A stretch of DNA of 10,986 nucleotides from an uncultured Duganella sp. (lineage in GTDB: Bacteria > Pseudomonadota > Gammaproteobacteria > Burkholderiales > Burkholderiaceae). The notes beneath the pieces are model-generated. The model had not been told where the DNA came from, did no database searches, and saw nothing but the letters and a program-made list of their open reading frames with translations. Shown here in pieces: positions 1 through 6,761 of this stretch. Both the position numbers and the translations under genes were made by a program. Location: positions 1 through 10,986 of the forward strand of contig CAMLRG010000181.1 in assembly GCA_946482335.1 (NCBI GenBank). The letters are read 5' to 3'. The number at the start of each line of letters is the position of its first letter. The stretch's first letter is position 1.

Positions 1-706
1 AATGGGCGTGCGCAAGATCCGCTTCCCGGAGACGTCGGCGATCGGCATCAAGCCGGTGTCGCGCGAAGGCACGGAGCGCCTGGTGCGCAAGGCGATCCAG
101 TACGCGATCGACAACGACAAGCCGTCCGTGACCATCGTCCACAAGGGCAACATCATGAAGTACACCGAAGGTGGCTTCCGTGACTGGGCTTATGAACTGG
201 CGCAGAAGGAATTCGGCGCGGAGCTGATCGATGGCGGCCCATGGTGCAAGTTCAAGAATCCGAAGACCGGCCGCGAAATCACCGTCAAGGATTCCATCGC
301 CGACGCCTTCCTGCAGCAGATCCTGCTGCGTCCGGCGGAGTACTCGGTGATCGCCACCCTGAACCTGAACGGAGACTACATCTCCGACGCGCTGGCGGCG
401 CAGGTGGGCGGTATCGGCATCGCCCCGGGTGCCAATCTGTCCGACTCCGTGGCCATGTTCGAAGCGACCCACGGCACCGCGCCGAAGTACGCCGGCAAGG
501 ATTACGTGAACCCGGGTTCCCTGATCCTGTCCGCGGAAATGATGCTGCGCCATATGGGCTGGACCGAGGCGGCCGACCTGATCATCTCCTCCATGGAGAA
601 GGCCATCACCTCCAAGAAAGTCACTTACGACTTCGCCCGCCTGATGGAAGGCGCGACCCAGGTGTCGTGCTCCGGCTTCGGTGACGTGATGATCGAGCAG
701 ATGTAA
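1..706 (+). CDS. icd: NADP-dependent isocitrate dehydrogenase, C-terminal 234 residues (5' truncated by window edge)
   Basis: The encoded enzyme oxidatively decarboxylates isocitrate to 2-oxoglutarate in the cytoplasmic TCA cycle and produces NADPH. The visible 234 residues align without gaps to E. coli Icd residues 183-416 (from memory of that protein). The in-frame ATG at 2 is internal, not the start. Catalytic and metal positions are retained: K48 in HKGNIMK (E. coli K230), D101 (D283), and D125 and D129 in NGDYISD (D307, D311). The NADP-selecting residues are also all present: K162 and Y163 in HGTAPKY, V169, Y209 and R213 (E. coli K344, Y345, V351, Y391, R395). This supports NADP rather than NAD use. 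The gene ends with TAA and is followed 21 nt later by an intrinsic terminator, so it is probably transcribed alone or is last in its unit. Confidence 0.97.
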   Translation, partial: MGVRKIRFPETSAIGIKPVSREGTERLVRKAIQYAIDNDKPSVTIVHKGNIMKYTEGGFRDWAYELAQKEFGAELIDGGPWCKFKNPKTGREITVKDSIADAFLQQILLRPAEYSVIATLNLNGDYISDALAAQVGGIGIAPGANLSDSVAMFEATHGTAPKYAGKDYVNPGSLILSAEMMLRHMGWTEAADLIISSMEKAITSKKVTYDFARLMEGATQVSCSGFGDVMIEQM

Positions 707-725
707 ACGATCCCGCTTTCAAGCG

Positions 726-759
726 AGCCCCGCCATCCGCAAGGAGGCGGGGTTTTTTT
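726..759 (+). terminator. Intrinsic terminator of icd
   Basis: A perfect 7-bp stem, CCCCGCC (728-734) with GGCGGGG (746-752), is followed by seven T (753-759). The apex can pair further (TCC with GGA) around a GCAA tetraloop, leaving one bulged A. It lies 21 nt after the icd stop codon and upstream of the next gene, so it should isolate icd from that gene. Confidence 0.93.
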
Positions 760-826
760 GTTTGCCGCGCACGGAACTTTGCCATGGCCGGGCCGTCTAA
801 GTGGGCTTGCAACAAAGGGGTATGCC

Positions 827-1237
827 ATGGAACGTGCGCCGATGGACGATGACAAGGAATCGTCGCAAAATGATCATGAGAAGCGCATTACCGCACTGGA
901 GCGTGCAATGACTGGGGTTGAAGCTGAAATCCGGCAATTGCGCCAGCATATGGATGCTGGATTTGCCTTGCTGCGCGATGCCATAGGCGAAATCGTCAAG
1001 CGCCTGGATCGGCAGGATGGTCGCCTGGATCGGCTCGACACCAGGATGGACCGGCTCGACACCAGGATGGAACGGCTCGACACACGAGTGGACAGGCTTG
1101 AAACGCGGATGGATGCCCGCTTCGATCAGATGGCTTCGCTTCTGCGCTGGGCCATTGGCCTGATCGTTGCGGTACTGATTGCCATGCTGGGCGCAGGCAC
1201 TTCGCTGGTTGGTGTGATCGTGCAGCGTTTGCTCTAG
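827..1237 (+). CDS. Small coiled-coil protein with C-terminal membrane anchor, function unknown
   Basis: The predicted protein has 136 residues. I chose the ATG at 827 because AAAGGGG (814-820) lies six bases before it; the frame stays open upstream only into the icd terminator. Residues 1-15 are acidic and hydrophilic. Residues 18-103 form a long predicted coiled coil. It has strict heptads at about 66-96, where RLDTRMD-like units repeat and put L and M/V at regular spacing. Residues 106-132 are a single hydrophobic segment (WAIGLIVAVLIAMLGAG), followed by a short C-terminal QRLL end. There is no signal peptide, so a tail-anchored inner-membrane protein with a cytoplasmic, self-associating coil is likely (inference). 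The layout resembles bacterial DUF1640/CCDC90-like proteins, but homology cannot be claimed from this. Its stop codon overlaps that of the convergent acetyltransferase gene. Confidence 0.78.
   Translation: MERAPMDDDKESSQNDHEKRITALERAMTGVEAEIRQLRQHMDAGFALLRDAIGEIVKRLDRQDGRLDRLDTRMDRLDTRMERLDTRVDRLETRMDARFDQMASLLRWAIGLIVAVLIAMLGAGTSLVGVIVQRLL
1031..1114 (+). repeat. Four tandem 21-bp units encoding coiled-coil heptads
   Basis: Units start at 1031, 1052, 1073 and 1094. Each begins (C/A)GGCT(C/T)GA and encodes R-L-(D/E)-T-R-(M/V)-(D/E). Units 1 and 2 differ only in the last base, while units 3 and 4 have diverged. A degenerate unit (1001-1021) and a 9-bp partial unit (1022-1030) precede them. 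Near identity of units 1 and 2 suggests recent duplication. Gain or loss of a unit would keep the frame and change the coil by two helical turns. Confidence 0.88.
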
Positions 1238-1734
1238 TGATGCCGATAGTGCAGGCAGCCGATCAACTGGCCGGCAACATGGGCCTGGAGTGGCGAGGGA
1301 CCGGCGAGGCTGAAGCCGGAGCGCTCCAGGACGCGGGCTGAGGCGGCATTGGCGATGGTGACGTGGGCGTCGAGGCCGGCCAGCTGCCATTGGCCATAAG
1401 CCAGTTCCATCAGGTGCGAGAGTGCGGCGCCGGCCAGGCCCCGGCCGATGGCGGTGGCGGCAATGCGGTAGCCGACCGTGGCGCGCAATCCGCTGTGGTC
1501 GATATCTTTCAGGTTGCAGCGGCCAATAATGTTCCCATCCTCCAGCAGCAGGCAGGGATGCATGCTGCCCGCCGCAAACCGGGCAAGATAGTCGTCGATA
1601 TGGGCGCCGACGCCCGCCAGGTTGTAAAAGTCTGGCGCCCGGGCGTCGACCTGCGACTCGAACCAGCCGCGGTTGGCGAGTTCGAATTCCAGCAAGGCGG
1701 GGGCGTCGGCGCTGCTCAATGTGCGTATTTGCAT
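1234..1734 (-). CDS. GNAT-family N-acetyltransferase (RimJ/RimL-like)
   Basis: The predicted protein of 166 residues should transfer an acetyl group from acetyl-CoA to an amine; the substrate is unknown. The fold signature is clear. Strand beta4 (about 84-91, ATVGYRIA) is followed by the acetyl-CoA pyrophosphate loop and helix at 95-105 (AIGRGLAGAAL). The C-terminal motif at 129-141 (NAASARVLERSGF) is typical of RimJ/RimL-type enzymes, and its N and S/R-V-L-E positions are conserved in the family. The N-terminal part (about 1-60) carries the usual substrate-binding helices and is the variable region. The length is normal for the family. No strong ribosome-binding site precedes the ATG. A hairpin (1753-1769) and the csp terminator lie upstream, so it probably has its own promoter, which I could not identify. 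Confidence 0.88.
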   Translation of the reverse strand: MQIRTLSSADAPALLEFELANRGWFESQVDARAPDFYNLAGVGAHIDDYLARFAAGSMHPCLLLEDGNIIGRCNLKDIDHSGLRATVGYRIAATAIGRGLAGAALSHLMELAYGQWQLAGLDAHVTIANAASARVLERSGFSLAGPSPLQAHVAGQLIGCLHYRHH

Positions 1735-1770
1735 GACGAATTCTGCATAGTGGCCTGCGCGCGGCAGGCG

Positions 1771-1798
1771 AAAAAAAACCCCGCGGGGCGGGGCTTTT
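1771..1798 (-). terminator. Intrinsic terminator of the csp gene
   Basis: CCCC (1779-1782) pairs with GGGG (1790-1793) around a 7-nt GC loop. The pairing extends through a G-U wobble into A/T pairs, and on the minus strand the stem is followed by eight T (complement of 1771-1778). It lies just after the csp stop codon. The plus strand also reads as a hairpin followed by four T, so weak bidirectional activity is possible. A second perfect 6-bp hairpin, GCCTGC (1753-1758) with GCAGGC (1764-1769), follows on the minus strand before the acetyltransferase gene. Confidence 0.88.
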
Positions 1799-1817
1799 CG
1801 TTGTCCGAGGCCAGGGA

Positions 1818-2021
1818 TTAGTTGGTCTGGATGTTGGAAGCTTGCTTGCCTTTAGGGCCTTGGGTTACTTCGAACTGCACTTTTTGACCTTCTTTCAGGG
1901 TCTTGAAGCCGTTCATGTTGATCGCGGAGAAGTGTGCGAACAAATCCTCGCCGCCGTCATCAGGAGTGATGAAGCCAAAACCCTTGGCGTCGTTGAACCA
2001 CTTAACGGTACCAGTTGCCAT
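1818..2021 (-). CDS. CspA-family cold-shock protein
   Basis: The predicted protein has 67 residues and forms a single cold-shock domain. It binds single-stranded RNA and DNA, melts mRNA secondary structure and helps translation, typically in the cold or in stationary phase. The domain fills the whole protein. It begins [18 protein letters not shown], with the RNP1 motif KGFGFI at 13-18 and the RNP2-type motif DLFAHFSAI at 26-34. The conserved GQKVQFEV strand and [10 protein letters not shown] end follow. E. coli CspA is 70 residues, so this is full length. The ATG is fixed by the family start; the SD-like GAAAG ten bases before it is weak. The neighbouring clpS-clpA recalls the E. coli cspD-clpS-clpA order, but csp is divergent from clpS, as in E. 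coli. The exact paralogue (cspA, cspD or other) cannot be assigned. Confidence 0.96.
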   Translation of the reverse strand: MATGTVKWFNDAKGFGFITPDDGGEDLFAHFSAINMNGFKTLKEGQKVQFEVTQGPKGKQASNIQTN

Positions 2022-2065
2022 TTTAAAAAAACTTTCAATAAAAACGAATCACACGAGCCATAAAA

Positions 2066-2081
2066 GCAAGAAGCTTCCTGC
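2066..2081 (-). promoter_or_regulatory. Inverted repeat in the csp mRNA leader
   Basis: GCAAGAAGCTTCCTGC is an inverted repeat with one mismatch, which becomes a G-U wobble in the minus-strand RNA. It can fold as a 6-bp stem with a 4-nt loop about 45 nt before the csp start. A purine-rich GGAGGGGG run lies just 5' of it on the same strand. A role in temperature-dependent leader folding is inference only. Confidence 0.35.
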
Positions 2082-2141
2082 CCCCTCCTCGACAACTCAC
2101 TTCTTACCAACATGTACAGATCTGCACAAAGTCGATACCGC

Positions 2142-2170
2142 ATTGTTGGCGGAACAATTTTTAATGTCAA
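2142..2170 (-). promoter_or_regulatory. Predicted sigma70 promoter of the csp gene
   Basis: On the minus strand a perfect -35 hexamer TTGACA (complement of 2165-2170) is followed after exactly 17 bp by AACAAT (complement of 2142-2147), which matches the -10 consensus at four of six positions. Transcription would start near 2135, giving a leader of about 115 nt. A long leader is typical of cold-inducible csp mRNAs, in which structure in the leader controls translation. Confidence 0.7.
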
Positions 2171-2310
2171 GCGCTTTCACTAGCACATGGTGAGATTTTT
2201 GCAACAGCTATTTTTGGCCCCCTTGATTTCGGCCAACCCGACCGCCATCTGCGGCAATCGGCGAAAACGCGTAAGATGAGGACTGATGGAAATGCCCCTC
2301 TAAATGGGCG

Positions 2311-2337
2311 TTGCATCCAGTCTGAAAGCATTAGAAT
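2311..2337 (+). promoter_or_regulatory. Candidate clpS-clpA promoter
   Basis: TTGCAT (2311-2316) and TAGAAT (2332-2337) resemble -35 and -10 hexamers, but the spacing is only 15 bp. If this is used, transcription would start within a few bases of the clpS ATG at 2346, giving an almost leaderless mRNA. That would fit the lack of a Shine-Dalgarno sequence there. TATAAG (2337-2342) is an alternative -10 with too long a spacer. Weak evidence. Confidence 0.3.
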
Positions 2338-2345
2338 ATAAGCGT

Positions 2346-2648
2346 ATGGCAACCAAGCATGACACCGAAACCGTCCTGGAACGGCAGGCGATTAAGCCGC
2401 CACCTATGTACCAGGTGGCGTTGCTCAATGACGACTACACTCCCATGGAGTTTGTGGTCGCCATCATCCAGGAGTATTTCAATAAGGACCGGGAAACGGC
2501 CACACAAATTATGCTGAGTGTCCATCGCTATGGCAAAGGCGTGTGCGGCGTTTTCTCTAAAGATATAGCTTCAACCAAAGTGGAGTTTGTTTTAACGCAT
2601 GCACGCAAGGCGGGGCATCCCCTGCAATGTGTGATGGAGGAAGTATGA
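2346..2648 (+). CDS. clpS: ATP-dependent Clp protease adaptor ClpS
   Basis: The predicted protein has 100 residues. ClpS binds proteins with destabilising N-terminal residues (Leu, Phe, Tyr, Trp) and hands them to ClpA for degradation by ClpAP (established for the family). The substrate pocket motif [12 protein letters not shown] is at 27-38, followed by the helix MLSVH at 56-60 and GKGVCGVF at 63-70. Residues 75-100 ([21 protein letters not shown]...) complete the fold that docks on the ClpA N-domain. I chose the ATG at 2346 because MATKHD... is the usual betaproteobacterial start; an in-frame ATG at 2304 would add 14 residues unlike the family. No clear Shine-Dalgarno sequence precedes 2346. 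The stop codon overlaps the clpA start as ATGA, which implies translational coupling. Confidence 0.97.
   Translation: MATKHDTETVLERQAIKPPPMYQVALLNDDYTPMEFVVAIIQEYFNKDRETATQIMLSVHRYGKGVCGVFSKDIASTKVEFVLTHARKAGHPLQCVMEEV
2636..2641 (+). promoter_or_regulatory. Ribosome-binding site fixing the clpA start
   Basis: GGAGGA lies inside the end of clpS, three bases before the ATG at 2645. It supports this ATG over the in-frame ATG at 2627, which has no comparable site. Confidence 0.8.
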
Positions 2649-4945
2649 TTGCGCAGGAATTGGAAGTAAGTTTGCATATGGCGTTTGTCGAAGCGCGGCA
2701 AGCTCGCCACGAGTTCATCACCGTGGAGCACTTGCTGCTGGCGCTGCTCGACAATCCATCGGCAGCCGAGGTGCTGCGCGCCTGCGCAGTCAATATTGAG
2801 GACCTGCGCAAAACGCTGACGAACTTCATCGGCGATAACACCCCGACCGTGCCCGGCACGGGCGAAGTGGACACCCAGCCAACCCTGGGCTTCCAGCGCG
2901 TGATCCAGCGTGCCATCATGCACGTTCAGTCGGCGTCCAATGGCAAGAAGGAAGTGACCGGCGCCAACGTGCTGGTGGCGATCTTCGGCGAAAAGGATTC
3001 CCACGCTGTTTACTACCTGCACCAGCAGGGCGTGACCCGGCTGGACGTGGTGAACTTCATTTCCCACGGCGTGCGCAAGGACCAGCAGATGGATTCCGCC
3101 AAGGCGTCCGAAGGCGTGGAAGAGGGTGGCGCCCCGGAAGGCCAGGCCAAGGAATCGCCGCTGGACCAGTTCACCCAGAACCTGAACAAGTCCGCCGCCG
3201 AGGGCAAGATCGACCCGCTGATCGGCCGCGAGGACGAGGTGGACCGCGTGATCCAGGTCCTGTGCCGTCGCCGCAAGAACAATCCACTGCTGGTGGGCGA
3301 GGCCGGCGTGGGCAAGACCGCCATCGCGGAAGGCTTGGCGTACCGCATCACCCAGGGCGACGTGCCGGAAGTGCTGACCAATGCCGTGGTGTATTCGCTC
3401 GACATGGGCGCGCTGCTGGCGGGCACCAAGTACCGCGGCGACTTCGAGCAGCGCCTGAAGGCGGTGCTCAAGCAGCTGAAGGACAACCCGAACGGCATCC
3501 TGTTCATCGACGAGATCCATACCATCATCGGCGCCGGCTCGGCCTCGGGCGGCACGCTGGACGCGTCCAACCTGCTGAAACCGGCCCTGGCGAACGGCCA
3601 GCTGAAGTGCATCGGCGCGACCACCTTCACGGAATTCCGTGGCGTGTTCGAGAAAGACCACGCACTGAGCCGCCGGTTCCAGAAGGTCGACGTCAACGAG
3701 CCGACCGTGGAACAGACCGTGCAGATCCTGCGCGGCCTGAAGTCGCGTTTCGAGGAACACCATGGCGTGAAGTATTCGTCGTCGGCGCTGTCGACCGCGG
3801 CCGAACTGGCGGCCCGCTTCATCAATGACCGTCACCTGCCGGACAAGGCGATCGACGTGATCGACGAGGCCGGCGCGGCCCAGCGCATCCTGCCGAAGTC
3901 GAAGCAGAAGAAGACCATCGGCAAGACCGAGATCGAGGAAATCATTTCCAAGATCGCGCGCATCCCGCCGCAGACCGTCAACCAGGACGACCGCAGCAAG
4001 CTGCAGACCATCGACCGCGACTTGCGCAATGTGGTGTTCGGCCAGGATCCGGCGATCGAAGCGCTGGCATCGGCCATCAAGATGTCGCGCGCCGGCCTGG
4101 GCAAGCAGGACAAGCCGATCGGTTCCTTCCTGTTCTCCGGCCCGACCGGCGTCGGCAAGACCGAGGTGGCCAAGCAGCTGGCCTTCATCCTGGGCATCGA
4201 GCTGATCCGCTTCGACATGTCGGAATACATGGAGCGCCATGCGGTGAGCCGCCTGATCGGCGCGCCGCCGGGCTACGTCGGCTACGACCAGGGCGGCCTG
4301 CTGACCGAGGCGATCACCAAGAAGCCGCACGCCGTGCTGCTGCTGGACGAGATCGAGAAAGCGCACCCGGATATCTTCAATATCCTGCTGCAGGTGATGG
4401 ACCATGGCACGCTGACCGACAACAATGGCCGCAAGGCGGACTTCCGCAACGTGATCATCATCATGACCACCAATGCGGGCGCGGAAAGCTTGCAGAAGCG
4501 TTCCATCGGCTTTACCGACAGCAAGGAGGCCGGCGACGAGATGGCGGATATCAAGCGGATGTTCACGCCGGAATTCCGCAACCGTCTCGATGCGATCATC
4601 AGCTTCCGTGCGCTGGACGAGGAAATCATCCTGCGCGTGGTCGACAAGTTCCTGATGCAGCTGGAAGAGCAACTGCACGAGAAGAAGGTGGACGCCATCT
4701 TCAGCGAAAAGCTGCGCAAGTTCCTGGCGAAGAAGGGCTTCGATCCGCTGATGGGCGCGCGCCCGATGTCGCGCCTGATCCAGGACATGATCCGCAAGGC
4801 GCTGGCCGACGAGCTGCTGTTCGGCCGCCTGGTTTCGGGCGGCAAGGTAATCGTCGACCTGGACGAAGCGGAAGCGATCAAGCTGGAATTCCCGGAACCG
4901 GATGCGGCGCCGATGCCGCCACCGGAAACCGTGGAAGTCGAATAA
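2645..4945 (+). CDS. clpA: ATP-dependent Clp protease ATP-binding subunit ClpA
   Basis: The predicted protein has 766 residues (E. coli ClpA 758). It forms a cytoplasmic hexamer that unfolds substrates and feeds them into ClpP. Residues 1-143 are the double Clp N-domain that docks ClpS, followed by a flexible acidic linker at about 150-175. AAA+ module 1 has Walker A GEAGVGKT (218-225), Walker B ILFIDE (285-290), pore loop KYRG (262-265) and arginine finger region LSRRF (341-345). Module 2 has Walker A GPTGVGKT (499-506), Walker B VLLLDE (564-569), pore loop GYVG (543-546) and FRNRLD (644-649). The ClpP-binding loop carries IGF at 621-623, where E. coli ClpA has IGL. The protein ends in an acidic, proline-rich tail (about 750-766). 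All ATPase residues are intact. clpP is not in this window. Confidence 0.98.
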   Translation: MIAQELEVSLHMAFVEARQARHEFITVEHLLLALLDNPSAAEVLRACAVNIEDLRKTLTNFIGDNTPTVPGTGEVDTQPTLGFQRVIQRAIMHVQSASNGKKEVTGANVLVAIFGEKDSHAVYYLHQQGVTRLDVVNFISHGVRKDQQMDSAKASEGVEEGGAPEGQAKESPLDQFTQNLNKSAAEGKIDPLIGREDEVDRVIQVLCRRRKNNPLLVGEAGVGKTAIAEGLAYRITQGDVPEVLTNAVVYSLDMGALLAGTKYRGDFEQRLKAVLKQLKDNPNGILFIDEIHTIIGAGSASGGTLDASNLLKPALANGQLKCIGATTFTEFRGVFEKDHALSRRFQKVDVNEPTVEQTVQILRGLKSRFEEHHGVKYSSSALSTAAELAARFINDRHLPDKAIDVIDEAGAAQRILPKSKQKKTIGKTEIEEIISKIARIPPQTVNQDDRSKLQTIDRDLRNVVFGQDPAIEALASAIKMSRAGLGKQDKPIGSFLFSGPTGVGKTEVAKQLAFILGIELIRFDMSEYMERHAVSRLIGAPPGYVGYDQGGLLTEAITKKPHAVLLLDEIEKAHPDIFNILLQVMDHGTLTDNNGRKADFRNVIIIMTTNAGAESLQKRSIGFTDSKEAGDEMADIKRMFTPEFRNRLDAIISFRALDEEIILRVVDKFLMQLEEQLHEKKVDAIFSEKLRKFLAKKGFDPLMGARPMSRLIQDMIRKALADELLFGRLVSGGKVIVDLDEAEAIKLEFPEPDAAPMPPPETVEVE

Positions 4946-4964
4946 GCGCCGCGCCGCACCATGG

Positions 4965-4990
4965 AAACCCGCTCACCGAGCGGGTTTTTT
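4965..4990 (+). terminator. Intrinsic terminator of clpS-clpA
   Basis: AACCCGCTC (4966-4974) and GAGCGGGTT (4978-4986) form a perfect 9-bp stem with an ACC loop, extendable by one A-T pair, and followed by T to 4990. It lies 20 nt after the clpA stop codon. Read on the minus strand it is also a hairpin followed by three A-complement T, so it may stop transcription of the convergent response regulator gene as well. Confidence 0.93.
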
Positions 4991-5018
4991 ATTACAGCGC
5001 GCCGCCGGGCCGGCGGGG

Positions 5019-5720
5019 TCAGAACTCCTGCAATTGCCTGAGGGCCGCGACGCGGCGGCGCGACACTTCCACCGTCATGTCGTCGAGCTTGAGAGCCAGC
5101 GCGCCGCCGTCGCCGTTCTCGATGCCGCGCACGGCGGCAAGGTTGACGATATGGCGCCGGCTGGCGCGGAAGAATTGCTGCGGATTGAGGCGCTGTTCCA
5201 GCTGCAGCAGCGAGCGCCCCAGCAGCGGCGCGGCGCCATCGAAGTAGAGGCGGGTGTAATTGCCCTCCGATTCGAACAGGCGGATATCCTCCAGGCGCAC
5301 GAACCAGCAGCGCTCGCCATCGCGGATGAACAGCTTGCGCGGCATGCAGGCCGGGGTGGCGGCCAGGCCCAGGCGCGCCGCGGCGCGCTCGAGCGCAGCG
5401 GCCAGGCGCTGCGGCTCGACCGGCTTCATCAAATAGTCCAGCGCGCTGGCTTCGAACGCTTGCAGGGCGTACTGGTCGAAGGCGGTGGTGAACACCACCT
5501 CGGGCGGATCATCCAGTGTGGCCAGCAAATCGAAGCCGCTGCCGCCCGGCATTTGCACATCGAGCAAAAGCAGGTCGGGTTGCAGGGCGGCGATGTGCGC
5601 CGCCGCTTCCGCCGCGTTGGCCGCTTCGCCGACAATGGCGACCGATGGATGGGCGGCCAGCATGCGCCGCAGTTCGGCGCGCGCCAGGCGTTCATCGTCG
5701 ACGATCAGCACGCGCATCAT
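5019..5720 (-). CDS. LytTR-family DNA-binding response regulator (LytR/AlgR type)
   Basis: The predicted protein of 233 residues acts in the cytoplasm; phosphorylation by a partner kinase should control its DNA binding. The receiver domain (3-118) has acidic residues D9 and E10, phospho-acceptor D54 in LLDVQMP, T79 and K99 followed by P100, so the full active site is present. The C-terminal LytTR domain (about 128-230) shows FESEGNYTRLYF (149-160) and FFRASRRHIVNL (183-194), the usual DNA-contacting region. I chose the ATG at 5720. It overlaps the upstream kinase stop as ATGA, and the second ATG at 5717 is the alternative. The overlap means translation is coupled to kinase A. The open frame continues to 5945, but that part is the kinase read in another frame. 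Target genes are unknown. Confidence 0.95.
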   Translation of the reverse strand: MMRVLIVDDERLARAELRRMLAAHPSVAIVGEAANAAEAAAHIAALQPDLLLLDVQMPGGSGFDLLATLDDPPEVVFTTAFDQYALQAFEASALDYLMKPVEPQRLAAALERAAARLGLAATPACMPRKLFIRDGERCWFVRLEDIRLFESEGNYTRLYFDGAAPLLGRSLLQLEQRLNPQQFFRASRRHIVNLAAVRGIENGDGGALALKLDDMTVEVSRRRVAALRQLQEF

Positions 5721-6751
5721 GCCGCCAATGGGAATTGCAGGGTGGCGCGCACCCAGCCGCTGCTTTCGCTCAGATCGAGGGTGGCGTCGGCCCCCATTGC
5801 CAGGGCCAGCCGCTTGCGGGCATTGTCCAGGCCGACCCTGGTCGAGTTGCCGAAGGAGCGGATCGCGCCCGCGTTGGCGATCTCGATCAGCACACGGTCT
5901 CCTGTGCGGCGCGCGCTGATGCGGATTTCGCTGCCGCTGGCACACGCTTCCACGCCATACTTGACGGCGTTTTCCGCCAGCGTCTGCAGCGACATCGGCG
6001 GGATGGGCACTTCTTCCAGACCGGCTTCGACCTCGATGCTCACGCGCAGCCGTTCCTCGAAGCGGATTTTCTCGATGGCGAGGTAGCTTTCCACCGCCTC
6101 CAATTCCCTGTGCAGGGGGACGGTCTCCGTCAGGCCGGACTGCAGCGCATAGCGCATCAGGCTCGCCAGGCGATCGATCATCTGCGAGGCCGAATCCGGG
6201 GCTTCATAGACCAGGGCGCGGATGCTGTTCAGGCTATTGAAGAAGAAGTGCGGATTGACCTGCGCCTGCAGGGCACGCAGTTCGGCATCCTTCGCTTGCA
6301 CTTCCATGCGCAAGGCGGTCGCTTCGAACTGGTTGGCACGGCGCAGCGCCAGTGCCGCCATATAGGCGATGCTCCAGGCCAGGAAAATGCCGCCCCACAG
6401 GAACAGGGACATGGGCAGCCATTCCAGTCCTTCGACCTTGCCCTGCAGGATGCGCAGCGAGGCCAGGATACTGGCCGCCTGCAGAGGGCCGAGCACCAGC
6501 ACCGGCACGGCGATCATGTGCCAGTTCAGCACGCCGGCGTTCCAGCGCCGGGCCTTGAGCAGGCGGTGCCAGAGATCGGACAGCAGCAAGCCACTGGCGC
6601 CGCTCCAGATGCAGGTGGCGATGACGCCAGGCTTGCTGAAGTAGCGGCTGTAGGCCAGCAAATTGAAGACGACCACCAGCGTCCAGCCGAGGAATTGCAG
6701 GATCCAGTACCAGTCGAGCCTTGCCAGCAGCGGACGCGCAGTGTGTGCCAT
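5717..6751 (-). CDS. LytS/AlgZ-type sensor histidine kinase A
   Basis: The predicted protein of 344 residues belongs to the His_kinase (PF06580) plus HATPase_c group. Four hydrophobic segments at about 17-35, 42-60, 78-103 and 111-135 form a membrane sensor with little periplasmic sequence. A short coiled linker (138-160) leads to the phospho-acceptor H168 in LQAQVNPHFFFNSLNSIRAL. The ATPase domain has the N-box ENAVKYGVE (260-268) and the G2 region RVGLDNARKRL (305-315). The G1 box reads NAG (293-295) rather than DNG. I chose the ATG at 6751 because MAHTARPLLARLDWYW then lines up residue for residue with the start of kinase B; an ATG at 6790 would overlap the hydrolase gene. No good Shine-Dalgarno sequence is visible. 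It overlaps the response regulator start, so the two form a two-component pair. Confidence 0.95.
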   Translation of the reverse strand: MAHTARPLLARLDWYWILQFLGWTLVVVFNLLAYSRYFSKPGVIATCIWSGASGLLLSDLWHRLLKARRWNAGVLNWHMIAVPVLVLGPLQAASILASLRILQGKVEGLEWLPMSLFLWGGIFLAWSIAYMAALALRRANQFEATALRMEVQAKDAELRALQAQVNPHFFFNSLNSIRALVYEAPDSASQMIDRLASLMRYALQSGLTETVPLHRELEAVESYLAIEKIRFEERLRVSIEVEAGLEEVPIPPMSLQTLAENAVKYGVEACASGSEIRISARRTGDRVLIEIANAGAIRSFGNSTRVGLDNARKRLALAMGADATLDLSESSGWVRATLQFPLAA

Positions 6752-6761
6752 GGTGTGCGGA

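Larger units (their letters stand above)
2022..2345. other. Divergent csp/clpS intergenic region
   Basis: This 324-bp gap holds no convincing gene. From left to right it contains the long AT-rich csp leader (about 2022-2135, minus strand), a near-perfect inverted repeat in that leader (2066-2081), the csp promoter (2142-2170), and a GC-rich stretch without recognised sites. Last comes an AT-rich block just before clpS with promoter-like hexamers. Short reading frames here (for example an 8-codon minus-strand frame starting at 2061) have no support as genes. Confidence 0.75.

Noticed and set aside
1001..1114. The 21-bp repeats as a CRISPR or an integration array
   Set aside because: The units are directly adjacent without spacers, stay in frame, and encode coiled-coil heptads.
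2038..2061. Short upstream reading frame (8 codons) in the csp leader, minus strand
   Set aside because: It is far too short to distinguish from chance and ends before csp. Its AGGAAG-like site is poorly spaced.
2528..4678. A 716-codon open frame antisense to clpA
   Set aside because: It mirrors clpA codon by codon. In high-GC coding DNA the complementary frame often lacks stops, and the translation is low-complexity His/Leu/Arg/Asp-rich with no domain. ClpA itself is unmistakable.
5721..5945. N-terminal extension of the response regulator (75 extra residues)
   Set aside because: This stretch encodes the C-terminus of kinase A in another frame. The receiver domain starts properly at the ATG overlapping the kinase stop codon.
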